NCBI GenBank assembly: GCA_002388665.1
Contig: DGMY01000056.1
Span: 1-40,884, forward strand
Source of the DNA: Opitutia bacterium UBA4506
GTDB taxonomy: Bacteria; Verrucomicrobiota; Verrucomicrobiia; Opitutales; Puniceicoccaceae
DNA: 40,884 nucleotides
Reading direction: 5' to 3'
Shown here: positions 32,850-40,884 of the stretch, piece after piece
Layout of the letters: every line of letters begins with the position of its first letter
Position numbering within the stretch: the first letter of the stretch is position 1
Notes under the pieces: model-generated
Databases searched by the model: none
The model's input: only the letters and a program-made list of their open reading frames with translations
Told to the model about the DNA's origin: nothing
Translations under genes and position numbers: made by a program

Positions 32850-34376
32850 TCAGGGGGCGGAGGTTCCGGTTCCTTCGAATCGGGACCGGAAGTCCTGGAC
32901 GAATTCATCGCGGCTGTCCGCATCGGCCAAGGGTTCCGGCCAGGAGAGGGCTCGCTGATAGTTGAGAAGGTCTTGGAAAAAGCGGTAGAGATCGATGGAG
33001 GCCGTTAATTTTTGAACCAGCGCATTGTTCTGGGCATCGAGGAGATCGACAATGGAGACGCTGCCCCGCTCGTATTTCTCCTGAACGATCTCAAGATTCT
33101 TGTCGGCGCGCTCCGAGGCGATTCGGGAGAGTCGAATGGACTGCCAGGAGCTGGCCATGGCCGCAAGGGCGTTGCTGACGTTGACTGAAATCGTCTGCTT
33201 GAGGCGGGCATCCTGCCACTCGATCGTCCGTAGCTGCGCCCGCGCTTGGCGAATTTCGCCGAAACGGCCCCCGCCTTCAAAGATCGGGAGGGTTGCCCCT
33301 ACCATGAAGGTCCAGATGTCATCGTCCTCGGTGGAGCTCGCAACAGAACTGGCATACTCGGAGTCGAGATAGTGGCTGTAGTTGAAGGAGGCGCTGACTT
33401 CGGGGACGAAGAAACTTCTCCGGCTTTCGTCCAGTCTAAGCCGTTGGGCCGACGCCGAAAACCCAAGGGCCGCAACTTCCGGGGCGCGGGAGAGCGCGTA
33501 GGATATACTCGCCATGCGAAACCTGCTGGAGGCGCCGGAATTGTTGGCCAGGGGGATGATGGTCTTCAGGCTGGTCTCGAAGACCGCAGATTCCAGGGAG
33601 AGGTCTTCCAATTTCCACGATTGGTCGGGGGATTCGCCGAGGATCTGGTTCAGTTGGTTGACCGCACTGTGAAGCCGGTTGCGAGCCGTCCACAGTTCGC
33701 TTTCCTGGCGGGCTTCGGCCGATTCAAAGCGGAGGACTTCTTCCGGCCCGACACTTCCAACCGACCGGCGCACTTTGGCGATCTCCAGGTTCTCGCGGGT
33801 GATGCGAAGGTTGTCCTCAGTGATGCGAAGATTGGAGGCGATTGATAGTACTTGGACATAGGCCAAGCCGGCCTGTTGGATGATCTCGAGTTGGACGGAT
33901 TGGTCGGTCTCTTGAGCGGCCTCCAACGCACGGCGCGTGGAACGGAGGTTCGTCACTTGCGAATCATTGTAGATCATCTGACTCGCGTTCAATTGAAGAG
34001 TGGTCTGGTTCTCGGGGCTGAAGCCGGCTTCAACCGCATACTGGTCGCGGTTCACCTGCTGGTAGCCCAATCCCACGGAAACTTGCGGCAGCACTGGGCC
34101 CCGCGCCTGTTCGACCGATGCCCTCGCCGAGGCGACGTTCTCTTTGCTGATCTTGCGCGTATAGTTGTTGTCCAGGGCCATCTTCATCGCCTGCGCTAGG
34201 CTGAGGGTGGGGCCGGAATTCGAGTCGGTATCGACCAGGGTGGACAGGACCTCAGAGTTTACGGGAGGCGGAGGTACCGGTGTCGGTGCCGTCAATGGAG
34301 GGTCAACCACAGGGTCGGCGGATAGCGTGTGCCCTGCGACAACAAGGGAAATAAGGATGGCGCGCATTGTGTGCAT
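32850..34376 (-). CDS. TolC family outer membrane efflux protein
   Basis: A 508-residue outer-membrane channel. A signal peptide spans about 1-19 (AILISLVVAGHTLSA), followed by a Pro-rich linker (PPLTAPTPVPPPPV). Two repeated TolC/OEP domains follow: LSLAQAMKMALDNNYTRKISKENVASARASVEQARGPVLPQVSVGLGY opens the first and APEVAALGFSASAQRLRLDESRRSFFVPEVSASFNY the second. GATLPIFEGGGRFGEIRQARAQL and KYERGSVSIVDLLDAQNNAL are typical C-terminal blocks. It would pair with an inner-membrane pump and adaptor, but neither is adjacent, so the exported substrate is unknown. Confidence 0.9.
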   Translation of the reverse strand: MHTMRAILISLVVAGHTLSADPVVDPPLTAPTPVPPPPVNSEVLSTLVDTDSNSGPTLSLAQAMKMALDNNYTRKISKENVASARASVEQARGPVLPQVSVGLGYQQVNRDQYAVEAGFSPENQTTLQLNASQMIYNDSQVTNLRSTRRALEAAQETDQSVQLEIIQQAGLAYVQVLSIASNLRITEDNLRITRENLEIAKVRRSVGSVGPEEVLRFESAEARQESELWTARNRLHSAVNQLNQILGESPDQSWKLEDLSLESAVFETSLKTIIPLANNSGASSRFRMASISYALSRAPEVAALGFSASAQRLRLDESRRSFFVPEVSASFNYSHYLDSEYASSVASSTEDDDIWTFMVGATLPIFEGGGRFGEIRQARAQLRTIEWQDARLKQTISVNVSNALAAMASSWQSIRLSRIASERADKNLEIVQEKYERGSVSIVDLLDAQNNALVQKLTASIDLYRFFQDLLNYQRALSWPEPLADADSRDEFVQDFRSRFEGTGTSAP

Positions 34377-34479
34377 CGGATTTCGCAGAGGTATCGTTTG
34401 TGCGTTGAGAGGTCAAGTAAGCACGGCCCGGAGTTGGTAGGATCGTCATTCGGGACCTCTACGGTGCCCGCCGCGGCTG

Positions 34480-35697
34480 TCACTGGCGATAAACCAGGTT
34501 GCCATTGGCGATGGTTGCTTTGAGCCATCGGTCGTCGAAGGTCCAGAGGAGATCGCTCAGGGGACGGCGCAATTTGTGCCAGGGGTGTTCGGGTCTGATC
34601 AGTACGATATCGGCCTCGGCTCCTTCGCGGAGGATGCCACTGTCTGTCCAGCCCAGTTCCCGGGCGTTGCCTTGGGTAATCTGCCACCAGGCTTCGTTTT
34701 CGCTCGGGGGCGCCTCATTGACGAACATGGTGACCTCCAGCATCGACCGGGCGACCCGAATCATGGATTTCTCGTAGCCCGCGCATTGATCGGTGGCCAG
34801 GGTTACCCCGTACCCGTCCCGTAGCCATTGGGCGCGGTTCATTACCCCGGACCGGAGGAATGTGTTTGAGGTCGGGCAGTGGACCGCTTTGCTCCCGGCC
34901 GCCGCCAAGCGGCGGCGTTCGTCGGGGCTGAGATGGATTGAGTGACCGAAGAGCGACCGGCTCGTGAGCAGCCCTGCCTTCTCGTAGACGCTCGTATAGT
35001 CGGTTGCTCCGTGCAACTGGCACGCGCGCTCGCACTCCTGTTCCATTTCTGCGAGGTGAGTTTGGACGATGGCGTCGAACTCTCGGGCGAGCTCCCCACA
35101 ACCACTCAGGAGTTCACCGGTGCAGGTGAGTGCGAATCGAGGCGCTAACGAGGCGGTGACCCGATTGTCTCCGGGAGGGAAGGCTTCAAGAAGGTCGCGC
35201 GCCTGCCGGAGTGATTCGGCGGTAGGGATCAGGAGCTCGGGAATAATCTCCATGTCGCAAAGGGTCTGCCCGATCGATGCCCTCATCCCGATCTCACGGG
35301 CGATCTGGAGGGAGCGTTTCGTACTCTCGAAATGATTGGAGGCGAAGGCGACGATCCCGGTCGTACCGCAGGCAAAGAGCTGTTCCATCGCACTGCGGGC
35401 TCTCACCGCGGCGTGATCCGGATCGGCCCAGGCCTTTTCGGCGGGGAATATGGTACCGTTCAGCCAGTCGAGGAGCCGCTCACCGAATGCGCCGAATGAA
35501 TCAATCTGCGGCAGATGGAGGTGAGTGTCGATGAATCCGGGCGACACGAGGGTGTCCTCGCTTCCGAGGTCGGCCTGGGGGTGGATCTCTCCGGGGTGTA
35601 CCTCGGTGATACGGTCTTCTTCGACTCGTATCCAGCCGGGCTGGAGGTCGACTGTGCGCTCGCCGGAAGGGAGCAAGAGTTGTCCGCTGATGATCAT
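34480..35697 (-). CDS. Guanine deaminase-like amidohydrolase
   Basis: A 405-residue metal-dependent amidohydrolase. The metal site is formed by His59 and His61 in GFIDTHLHLPQ, His214 in VQTHLAE, His252 in FGHSIHL and Asp303 in ATDQCAG. PRFALTCTGELL, HLAE and HCPTSNTFLRSG are strongly guanine deaminase-like (guanine to xanthine plus ammonia). The usual TDVGGG segment reads TDQCAG here, so a related purine or pterin substrate is possible. No signal peptide is seen. The nearby NUP-family gene supports a purine salvage role. It stands between tolC-like and ABM genes on the same strand. Confidence 0.85.
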   Translation of the reverse strand: MIISGQLLLPSGERTVDLQPGWIRVEEDRITEVHPGEIHPQADLGSEDTLVSPGFIDTHLHLPQIDSFGAFGERLLDWLNGTIFPAEKAWADPDHAAVRARSAMEQLFACGTTGIVAFASNHFESTKRSLQIAREIGMRASIGQTLCDMEIIPELLIPTAESLRQARDLLEAFPPGDNRVTASLAPRFALTCTGELLSGCGELAREFDAIVQTHLAEMEQECERACQLHGATDYTSVYEKAGLLTSRSLFGHSIHLSPDERRRLAAAGSKAVHCPTSNTFLRSGVMNRAQWLRDGYGVTLATDQCAGYEKSMIRVARSMLEVTMFVNEAPPSENEAWWQITQGNARELGWTDSGILREGAEADIVLIRPEHPWHKLRRPLSDLLWTFDDRWLKATIANGNLVYRQ

Positions 35698-35760
35698 AGT
35701 GTTCCGTTGCGTTCTATTCGTTGTGGGGTGCGCTGATAGGGTGCGGGCCAGTGGCGATTC

Positions 35761-36729
35761 TCAAGGGTGTGTCAATGGGTCGAAGCGCTCAAAGAGGAGG
35801 TAAAAGACGAAGAGAGCGAGGAGGATGCCCGTGGCTCCGCCGAGGTCGAGGGCGATGCTTTTTCGCGAGGGAAGCAGCCAAAAGCCGAGGATTTTGTTCA
35901 CCCACTTCATTACGACCCAGGTGAGTAGTATTACGCTCGCCGCGTTGCCGATCAACATCATCAAGGGCATGGAGATGGAGCCGAGGAGCGGGTTGAAATA
36001 AAAGGTCAGGAGCATGACGGTCGGGTAGAGCGCCAGCCACACGGCCATCGCTTGCTTCCACGGCGGAGGAGAGGGGGCCGAGCCCTTTGAGCTGCCCCCT
36101 CGAAACCACGCGTCGAGCCCGGAGTTGACCGAATTGACTGACACGTCTTCAGCCAGGGGTTCCAACTCTTTGACCAATTGCAGGCGCACTTCCGACTTCA
36201 TCCAAGCCTCGCGGGCCTCGGAGTGCGTGAAGTGTCCGATGTCGACCCATTGGTCGCTCACTCCCTGGATCGGGTCAAAGCACTCCACGCCGAGGAAGCC
36301 GTCAAATTCTCTTTGCGCTTTGAGGATCTTCTTCCGCCAGTCCCGGTAGTCCTCCTCGCGACCCTTTTTAATGCGGTGCGCAAATACTGTGGTCACTGAC
36401 TTCCGGTCCTGTTGCTCCGCGAGAACTTGAATATTTCCAACGCTCCCGATGAGGTCCTTGATCTGTTCGACGATTTGCTTTTGCTCTGGCGACTCTGTCC
36501 ACTTTTCCAGCGCTTGCGCGTGTTGGAATCGATAGATGGTCATCCAGTTTTCCTGAAATCCATCGGTGGGTGCGGTCGATTCCATCCCGAGGAACCCCTC
36601 AAATGTTTGCAACTTCCGGGCCAGCGTTTCCTGCAGTTCGGCGAATGCTTCCTTTTTTTCTTCCGGTACTCTGTGGGAAATGACCAAAGTAACGTGGGGC
36701 AGGGTGAGGCTCGGTTCGGATTCCTTCAT
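35761..36729 (-). CDS. Double ABM-domain membrane protein (COG3224-like)
   Basis: A 322-residue protein with two ferredoxin-like antibiotic biosynthesis monooxygenase (ABM) repeats. The first is at about 12-105 (VTLVISHRVPEEKKEAFAELQETL, then FEGFLGMES). The second is at about 108-200 (VTTVFAHRIKKGREEDYRDWRKKIL, then FDGFLGVEC). Three C-terminal transmembrane segments follow after residue 225 (AVWLALYPTVMLLTFYF, SVILLTWVVMKWV, GILLALFVFYLLF). The matching FxGFLGxE signature in both halves shows internal duplication. Relatives are annotated only as antibiotic biosynthesis monooxygenase; activity is not established, and haem- or quinone-type substrates are conceivable. Confidence 0.85.
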   Translation of the reverse strand: MKESEPSLTLPHVTLVISHRVPEEKKEAFAELQETLARKLQTFEGFLGMESTAPTDGFQENWMTIYRFQHAQALEKWTESPEQKQIVEQIKDLIGSVGNIQVLAEQQDRKSVTTVFAHRIKKGREEDYRDWRKKILKAQREFDGFLGVECFDPIQGVSDQWVDIGHFTHSEAREAWMKSEVRLQLVKELEPLAEDVSVNSVNSGLDAWFRGGSSKGSAPSPPPWKQAMAVWLALYPTVMLLTFYFNPLLGSISMPLMMLIGNAASVILLTWVVMKWVNKILGFWLLPSRKSIALDLGGATGILLALFVFYLLFERFDPLTHP

Positions 36730-36924
36730 TTCCTAGGGTGCGCGATGATTGATCTTTGGAAGACGGGGACTTCGACGTCGGCGATGAGAAAGAGGGGAGT
36801 AGAAACAGTCAAGGACGGGATCACTCAGCGGTGAGAGTCGTTCCCACGACCGGCGCGATTAATGAGGCCGGGGTGGATCAAACCCTCCGAGAGAACTTGC
36901 GGCTTGGCGGGTGGACTGTCATGG

Positions 36925-37188
36925 ATGGGTGCCGTGAAGGTCTTTCAATTTTCAGTGGTATTGGTGCGGTTCGCCGGGCTGATTCTCTTCATCGGTGGTC
37001 TGCTGCAGCTTTTGACGGCGATCGCCGCTTCTTGGGGTAAGGTTGGCTTGGTGTACTGGCAAACGTTTCTCCTCAGTGTGGTTCTACCGCCCGTCGTGTT
37101 GGCTCTGGCCGGGTTGGTTGTGTTGCTTCTAGCTCGTCCGCTTGGACGGTTTTTGGCCCGTGGACTCGAGAGTGCGGACACCCAGTAA
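36925..37188 (+). CDS. Small two-helix membrane protein
   Basis: An 87-residue hydrophobic protein of unrecognised family. It has two strongly hydrophobic segments: VLVRFAGLILFIGGLLQLLTAIAA and FLLSVVLPPVVLALAGLVVLLLA, followed by a basic ARPLGRFLARG tail. The start is Met at 36925; a longer ORF from 36862 adds polar residues unlike a membrane protein N-terminus. The 3' end overlaps the start of the heparinase-like lipoprotein by 17 bp, which suggests translational coupling. The gene is plausible rather than proven. The 195 bp upstream, to the divergent ABM gene, shows nothing else. Confidence 0.6.
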   Translation: MGAVKVFQFSVVLVRFAGLILFIGGLLQLLTAIAASWGKVGLVYWQTFLLSVVLPPVVLALAGLVVLLLARPLGRFLARGLESADTQ

Positions 37189-39169
37189 GGCGTTTCGGCT
37201 CGGTCTGGTGTTCCTGCTCGCTGCCTTCACTGGCTGTGGGTTTCGGGAGGAAGAGGGGGTTCGCCCAGAGGATCCGCAGGCCGCCTTGCTCGAGGAACTG
37301 GCGGCCAATCTCAATCCGGAGGTCGAGGGGCTGGGGCCGTTTTTTGAACTGTGGGAAAACCGTGATTTGGCGGCGGCGCAGCAGGCGCTCCTGGACTATT
37401 TTCGGGGTCGGGAGATCCCGCAGGCAGTCCTTCCTGCCGATATCGCCGTGGAACAGGCGATGCTCGTCAGTGCCCTGGACGCGTGGCGGGGAACTTTTAC
37501 CTTCCAGGGTCTGAGGGGGCAGGCGGGCAGCCCTGAGGGGCCGATCGACTGGAGTTACAAGGGGCCGAAGGGAGACAATGAATGGGCGTGGTTCCTTCAC
37601 CGGCACGCTTTCCTCCGGGAGATGCTGGTCCTGTATGAGGTCCAGGGTCACGACGAATTTGCGCAGCGCATTGGCGAGTACCTGGTCGATTGGTTTTGGC
37701 GCTTTCCGCCCCCCGATCATCGTAGTTTCTCCGCTTCGTGGAGGGCCTTGGAGGCGGCGCGGAGGTATGTGGATTCTTGGCTTCCGGTCTACGCAGGGCT
37801 CCGGGGGAATCCCGCTCTCGGTGACGAAGCTGAACTCGCAATCATCGCGGGGGCCGCGCGGCACGCTAACTATTTGCAGAACCACCACCACTTTGGCGGA
37901 AATCACTTGGTCACCGAGATGATGGGGCTGGCTTCCATTGCCGTGGCGTGGCCGGAGTTTAAGTCATCGGGGCAATGGTTGGATTATGCGGTGGATCGAT
38001 CCTTGGAGGAGCTGGACCGGCAGGTCTATCCGGACGGGGCGCACAAAGAGTTGGCCAATCACTACCAGTGGATCGCCGGCACTTCCTTCCAACGCTTGTT
38101 TGAGGTCCTCGTCGAGGCGGATGCGGTTCGGGCTGTCGAGCGAATGGAGCCTTCGATGGAGCGAATCTGGGACTATTACGCGTGGGTGGTGCGACCCGAC
38201 GGGACCGGCCCGCTCAATAATGATTCCGACCTCGAGCCCAACGCAGAACAGCTCCTCCCGCTGGCCGAGCTGTATGATCGACCGGATTGGCTCTATATCG
38301 CCACCGGAGGAGTTGAGGGCACTGCCCCCGCAGGTCCCCTTTCCCGGGTCTATCCGTGGGCCGGACAAGCAATTTTACGTACGAGTTGGGGTGAACTGGG
38401 CGACTGGGTGTTTTTTGATGCCGGCCCCTATGGTTCCGATCATCAACAGCGGGATCGACTCCACCTTTCTGCGAGCCTTTTCGGCAGAAACTTCCTAGTC
38501 GATTCAGGGCGATTTGTGTATCGCGATGACGCGTGGGCCGACTACTTTCGCGGCCCGAACGCGCACAATGTGGCGACTTTCGAAAGGCACGAACGGGTGG
38601 TTCCGGATGCAGTAACACAAGCTCCGCAGTTGGACATGGCCGACTTGGAGGGCCCGCTTCCTCTGGCGTCGGGCTCCATCCCGCTTCGGGAAAAAGGCTC
38701 CTTGAGCTGGTCGGGAATCCATTCGCGCAAGGTCGGGCTCGGGCGCGGCTTCGTCTGGGTAGTTGATCGGCTGGATCTGGCCCGGCCGGATCGAGCGACC
38801 TTCCGCTGGCATTTTCACCCCGATTTAACTCTGCGGGCAGACGGAGACTTGTGGAATGTGTTTCAAGAGGACACTCCCGTTGCCCAATGGATTGTCGCCG
38901 CAACTACCCCGTTGGCTGTGGAAGCCGTGAGTGGGGTAGAGCGGGGGGACATCCAGGGTTGGTACTCGCCAGAGTATAACCAACGGATACCCAACGAGGT
39001 TCTACAATATCAAACCGGTGAATTGACCACCGGAGTATTGGCGTGGGTGCTCGTCGCACAGGAATCTGGAATCAGCGAGGTGAAGCTGTCAGTCACACCG
39101 AGCGGAGCTCAGCTGCAGTTCGTGAGAAACGGCACCACCGAAAGCTTCGAGGTGGATCTCCAACCCTGA
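37172..39169 (+). CDS. Heparinase II/III family lipoprotein
   Basis: A polysaccharide-lyase-type protein of about 665 residues. The start is placed at GTG 37172 so that a clean lipoprotein signal results (Arg/Lys-containing N-region, LGLVFLLAAFTGC lipobox); a TTG at 37142 is also open. The N-terminal alpha/alpha toroid covers about 60-370, with NHHHFGGNHLVTEMMGLASIAVAWPEF carrying the conserved Asn-His catalytic region. The C-terminal beta-sandwich begins near YPWAGQAILRTSWG and holds FFDAGPYGSDHQQRDRLHLSASLFGRNFLVDSGR. Family members cleave uronic-acid polysaccharides such as heparan sulfate, alginate or ulvan-like glycans. Lipidation would keep it on the cell surface or in the periplasm. 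Confidence 0.88.
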   Translation: MRTPSKAFRLGLVFLLAAFTGCGFREEEGVRPEDPQAALLEELAANLNPEVEGLGPFFELWENRDLAAAQQALLDYFRGREIPQAVLPADIAVEQAMLVSALDAWRGTFTFQGLRGQAGSPEGPIDWSYKGPKGDNEWAWFLHRHAFLREMLVLYEVQGHDEFAQRIGEYLVDWFWRFPPPDHRSFSASWRALEAARRYVDSWLPVYAGLRGNPALGDEAELAIIAGAARHANYLQNHHHFGGNHLVTEMMGLASIAVAWPEFKSSGQWLDYAVDRSLEELDRQVYPDGAHKELANHYQWIAGTSFQRLFEVLVEADAVRAVERMEPSMERIWDYYAWVVRPDGTGPLNNDSDLEPNAEQLLPLAELYDRPDWLYIATGGVEGTAPAGPLSRVYPWAGQAILRTSWGELGDWVFFDAGPYGSDHQQRDRLHLSASLFGRNFLVDSGRFVYRDDAWADYFRGPNAHNVATFERHERVVPDAVTQAPQLDMADLEGPLPLASGSIPLREKGSLSWSGIHSRKVGLGRGFVWVVDRLDLARPDRATFRWHFHPDLTLRADGDLWNVFQEDTPVAQWIVAATTPLAVEAVSGVERGDIQGWYSPEYNQRIPNEVLQYQTGELTTGVLAWVLVAQESGISEVKLSVTPSGAQLQFVRNGTTESFEVDLQP

Positions 39170-39198
39170 GGAAGGAGCAGCAGCGGGCGCCGATCGGT

Positions 39199-40203
39199 TT
39201 AGAGGTCGTTTTTGAGAACGATCCGGTATCTCGGTTTTCCTTCTTCGAGACGCGTAAAGGCTTCGTTGATCTCGCTCATGGGCATCTCTTCGACCATCGG
39301 GGAGATCTCATGCCTCGCGCAGAACTCCAGCATTTTTGCCAGGGTGGCAGGACTGCCGAGCGGCGAGGCTCCAACGCTTTTTTGCCCGGAAAGCATCGGG
39401 AAGAAAGGTACTTTGATCTCGGGAACCGCACCGACGAAATGTAGCTTTCCTTTGGCTCGCAGTGCGGCGAGGAAGGGTTGCCAGTCGAGGGGCACATTGA
39501 TCGTAACGAGGATCATATCGAGGGAGTTGGCAATCGCAGCCACTTCCTTGGGATCTTTGCTGGAAACGAATCGATGCGCTCCCAGTTCCAGCGCTTCTTC
39601 CTTTTTGTCGCTTGAGGACGAAAAGGCAGTGACCTCACATCCCCAGGCATTGGCGAACTGCAGGGCCATGTGCCCCAATCCACCAATTCCGATTACGCCA
39701 ACGCGATCAGTGGGCTTGATGTTGTTGATGACAAATGGATTGAACACCGTGATGCCTCCACAAAAGAGGGGCCCGGCTTTTGCAAAATCCAAGCTCTCAG
39801 GAAGTGGTATCACCCATTCCGATTTTCCACGGACCCGCTCGGCAAATCCTCCATGACGCCCGACAATAGTTTGGTCCGATGAGTCGCACAGGTTGTGGTC
39901 TCCCTCCATGCAGGTGGGGCACGTCATACAGGAACCGGCAAACCAGCCCAGTCCCACCTTCTGTCCCTTGCTGAGGTGTTTGACCGACGTACCGAGCTCG
40001 GCAATCGATCCAACAATCTCATGGCCGGCAACCAGCGGATATTGACTGATCCCCCATTCGTTCTTCCAGATGGAAAGGTCGCTGTGGCAAAGCCCACAAT
40101 ACTCGACCTGAATCTCAACCTCGTCCGCTCCCAATTCCCCGGGATCAAATTCCGACACCTGAAAAGGCGCCCCTTTCTCGCTCGCCATGTACGCCTTAAT
40201 CAT
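39199..40203 (-). CDS. Zinc-dependent alcohol dehydrogenase (YahK/cinnamyl-type)
   Basis: A 334-residue medium-chain dehydrogenase. The catalytic zinc ligands are Cys39 in YCGLCHSDL and His61-Glu62 in AGHE. The structural zinc ligands are Cys92, Cys95, Cys98 and Cys106. The Rossmann motif is GVIGIGGLGHMALQFA; the SSS stretch after it (TAFSSSSDKKEEAL) suggests NADP(H) preference. Such enzymes reduce a wide range of aldehydes with NADPH. It is convergent with the heparinase-like gene (29-bp gap) and not in an obvious operon. Confidence 0.92.
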   Translation of the reverse strand: MIKAYMASEKGAPFQVSEFDPGELGADEVEIQVEYCGLCHSDLSIWKNEWGISQYPLVAGHEIVGSIAELGTSVKHLSKGQKVGLGWFAGSCMTCPTCMEGDHNLCDSSDQTIVGRHGGFAERVRGKSEWVIPLPESLDFAKAGPLFCGGITVFNPFVINNIKPTDRVGVIGIGGLGHMALQFANAWGCEVTAFSSSSDKKEEALELGAHRFVSSKDPKEVAAIANSLDMILVTINVPLDWQPFLAALRAKGKLHFVGAVPEIKVPFFPMLSGQKSVGASPLGSPATLAKMLEFCARHEISPMVEEMPMSEINEAFTRLEEGKPRYRIVLKNDL

Positions 40204-40373
40204 GGCGGTAGCATAAGCGGAGTCGGCAGCGCGCGCAACCGCTAGCGATAGTAATACTCCAAACCTCCCCTCAGACCCCCTCGGGCAGGAGCAATTAAAT
40301 TATGTCTGACTTTGGATGGGTCCGCGGGAGCCTAGTCAATAAAAGAGTTGAGAGGCGGTGGGTTCTCCGAGAC

Positions 40374-40505
40374 CTAGGAAGATTCGGGACCCCTGCGAAT
40401 GAGGTTTGGGGCGCTTCGCCAGCGCTCTTTTGGGATGGCGGCCAAGGCCATGATGATGAGTTGGCTGAGGATGAACGCACCGAGCCCGAAGGAGGCAGCG
40501 TTCAT
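40374..40505 (-). CDS. 43-residue hydrophobic small protein, tandem copy 1
   Basis: An ATG-to-TAG ORF in the first repeat unit. The product begins MNAASFGLGAFILSQLII, giving one hydrophobic helix (about residues 6-24). It ends in a charged tail (PKERWRSAPNLIRRGPESS). Compared with copy 2, five base changes fall in the ORF and four are silent; the only replacement is Pro33 to Thr. The other 95 bases of the unit carry about ten changes. That pattern suggests a translated, selected small protein. No clear Shine-Dalgarno is seen; CATAATTTAAT lies about 20 bases upstream and could be a -10 element. The family is not recognised. A single-helix type I toxin-like or small membrane protein is a guess. 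Confidence 0.5.
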   Translation of the reverse strand: MNAASFGLGAFILSQLIIMALAAIPKERWRSAPNLIRRGPESS

Positions 40506-40600
40506 GAACCCGTATGAGCAATTAAATTATGTCGGACTTTGGATGGGACTGCGGGAGCCTAGGTAATACGGGGGTTGAGAGGCGGTGGGTTCTCCGAGGC

Positions 40601-40732
40601 CTAGGAAGATTCGGGACCCCTGCGAATGAGGTTTGTGGCGCTTCTCCAGCGCTCTTTGGGGATGGCGGCCAAGGCCATGATGATTAGTTGGCTGAGGATG
40701 AACGCACCGAGCCCGAAAGAGGCAGCGTTCAT
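40601..40732 (-). CDS. 43-residue hydrophobic small protein, tandem copy 2
   Basis: The second copy of the repeated ORF, the same length with intact start and stop. Codons 5 (Ser), 16 (Leu), 25 (Pro) and 30 (Arg) differ silently from copy 1, and codon 33 is Thr instead of Pro. The helix and basic tail are unchanged. The sequence upstream of the ATG (GACATAATTTAATTGCTC) is shared with the other units, so each copy appears to carry its own leader. Confidence 0.5.
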   Translation of the reverse strand: MNAASFGLGAFILSQLIIMALAAIPKERWRSATNLIRRGPESS

Positions 40733-40827
40733 GAACCCGTATGAGCAATTAAATTATGTCTGACTTTGGATGGGCCCGCAGGAGCCTAGGTAATACGGGG
40801 GTTGAGAGGCGGTGGGTTCTCCGAGGC

Positions 40828-40884
40828 CTAGGAAGATTCGGGACCCCTGCGAATGAGGTTTGGGGCGCTTCGCCAGCGCTCTTT
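40828..40884 (-). CDS. Small hydrophobic protein, tandem copy 3 (5' part outside window)
   Basis: Only the last 18 codons and the stop are inside the window. They encode KERWRSAPNLIRRGPESS, identical to the end of copy 1. The start and the hydrophobic helix would lie just past the right edge. Confidence 0.42.
   Translation of the reverse strand, partial: KERWRSAPNLIRRGPESS

Larger units (their letters stand above)
40291..40884. repeat. 227-bp tandem repeat, about 2.6 units, cut by the window end
   Basis: Units begin with GCAATTAAATTATGTC at 40291, 40518 and 40745, an exact 227-bp period. Units 1 and 2 differ at about 15 of 227 positions; the third unit is truncated at 40884. Each unit contains a 43-codon ORF on the minus strand. 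The plus strand encodes nothing convincing. The array follows 87 bp of featureless sequence after the alcohol dehydrogenase start and probably continues beyond the window. Confidence 0.92.

Overview
This is a bacterial chromosomal window of moderately high GC that most resembles the Verrucomicrobiota (Opitutae / Puniceicoccales type). That placement is inferred from gene content and architecture: an exosortase, a one-polypeptide E1alpha-E1beta-E2 2-oxoacid dehydrogenase, a PEGA lipoprotein beside mreB, a Y1-type REP-associated transposase with its REP elements, and few Shine-Dalgarno sequences with many TTG/GTG starts. It was not tested by any search. No tRNA, rRNA, CRISPR array or prophage was seen; the only RNA gene is RNase P RNA.

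Layout. 1-603: gene-free repeats (CCCTTCGGG dyads, two copies of one hairpin, GTTAAAC-type repeats). 604-2344 (-): a NYN-domain protein and a DUF2851 protein. 2558-8548 (+): mnmE-mnmG (tRNA wobble-U modification), a PhoB/PhoR-like two-component pair and trmB. A perfect 16-bp parS centromere site lies inside mnmG and a one-mismatch version inside mnmE, so the region is probably near the replication origin. 8615-17584: a ten-gene catabolic island built from two divergent promoter regions, each with its own IclR regulator (M81 peptidase, amidohydrolase, SDR, D-threonine-aldolase-like PLP enzyme, SMP-30 lactonase, DapA-type lyase, RidA, RraA-like aldolase). It has no transporter. 17585-19675: eleven REP-pair (BIME) units plus a half unit, flanking a RAYT transposase.

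19676-24084 (-): the cell-shape operon mreB-mreC-mreD-mrdA. 24216-25862 (+): a PEGA lipoprotein, rnpB and an FMN reductase. 25938-27044 (-): a receiver-histidine kinase. 27282-27866 (+): peptide deformylase. 27820-32781 (-): a translationally coupled unit of the fused E1-E2 dehydrogenase, an exosortase and a purine nucleoside permease/phosphorylase-like protein. 32850-36729 (-): a TolC-type channel, a guanine deaminase-like hydrolase and a double ABM-domain membrane protein. 36925-39169 (+): a small membrane protein and a heparinase II/III-type lipoprotein. 39199-40203 (-): a zinc alcohol dehydrogenase. 40291-40884: a 227-bp tandem repeat cut by the window end; each unit carries a 43-codon ORF for a small hydrophobic protein.

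The strongest leads are the parS sites inside mnmG/mnmE, the tandem small-protein repeat whose substitutions suggest it is really coding, the RAYT/REP cluster with a 176-bp identical block on both sides, and the twin-IclR catabolic island whose two control regions share GAAA-N5/6-TTTC dyads.
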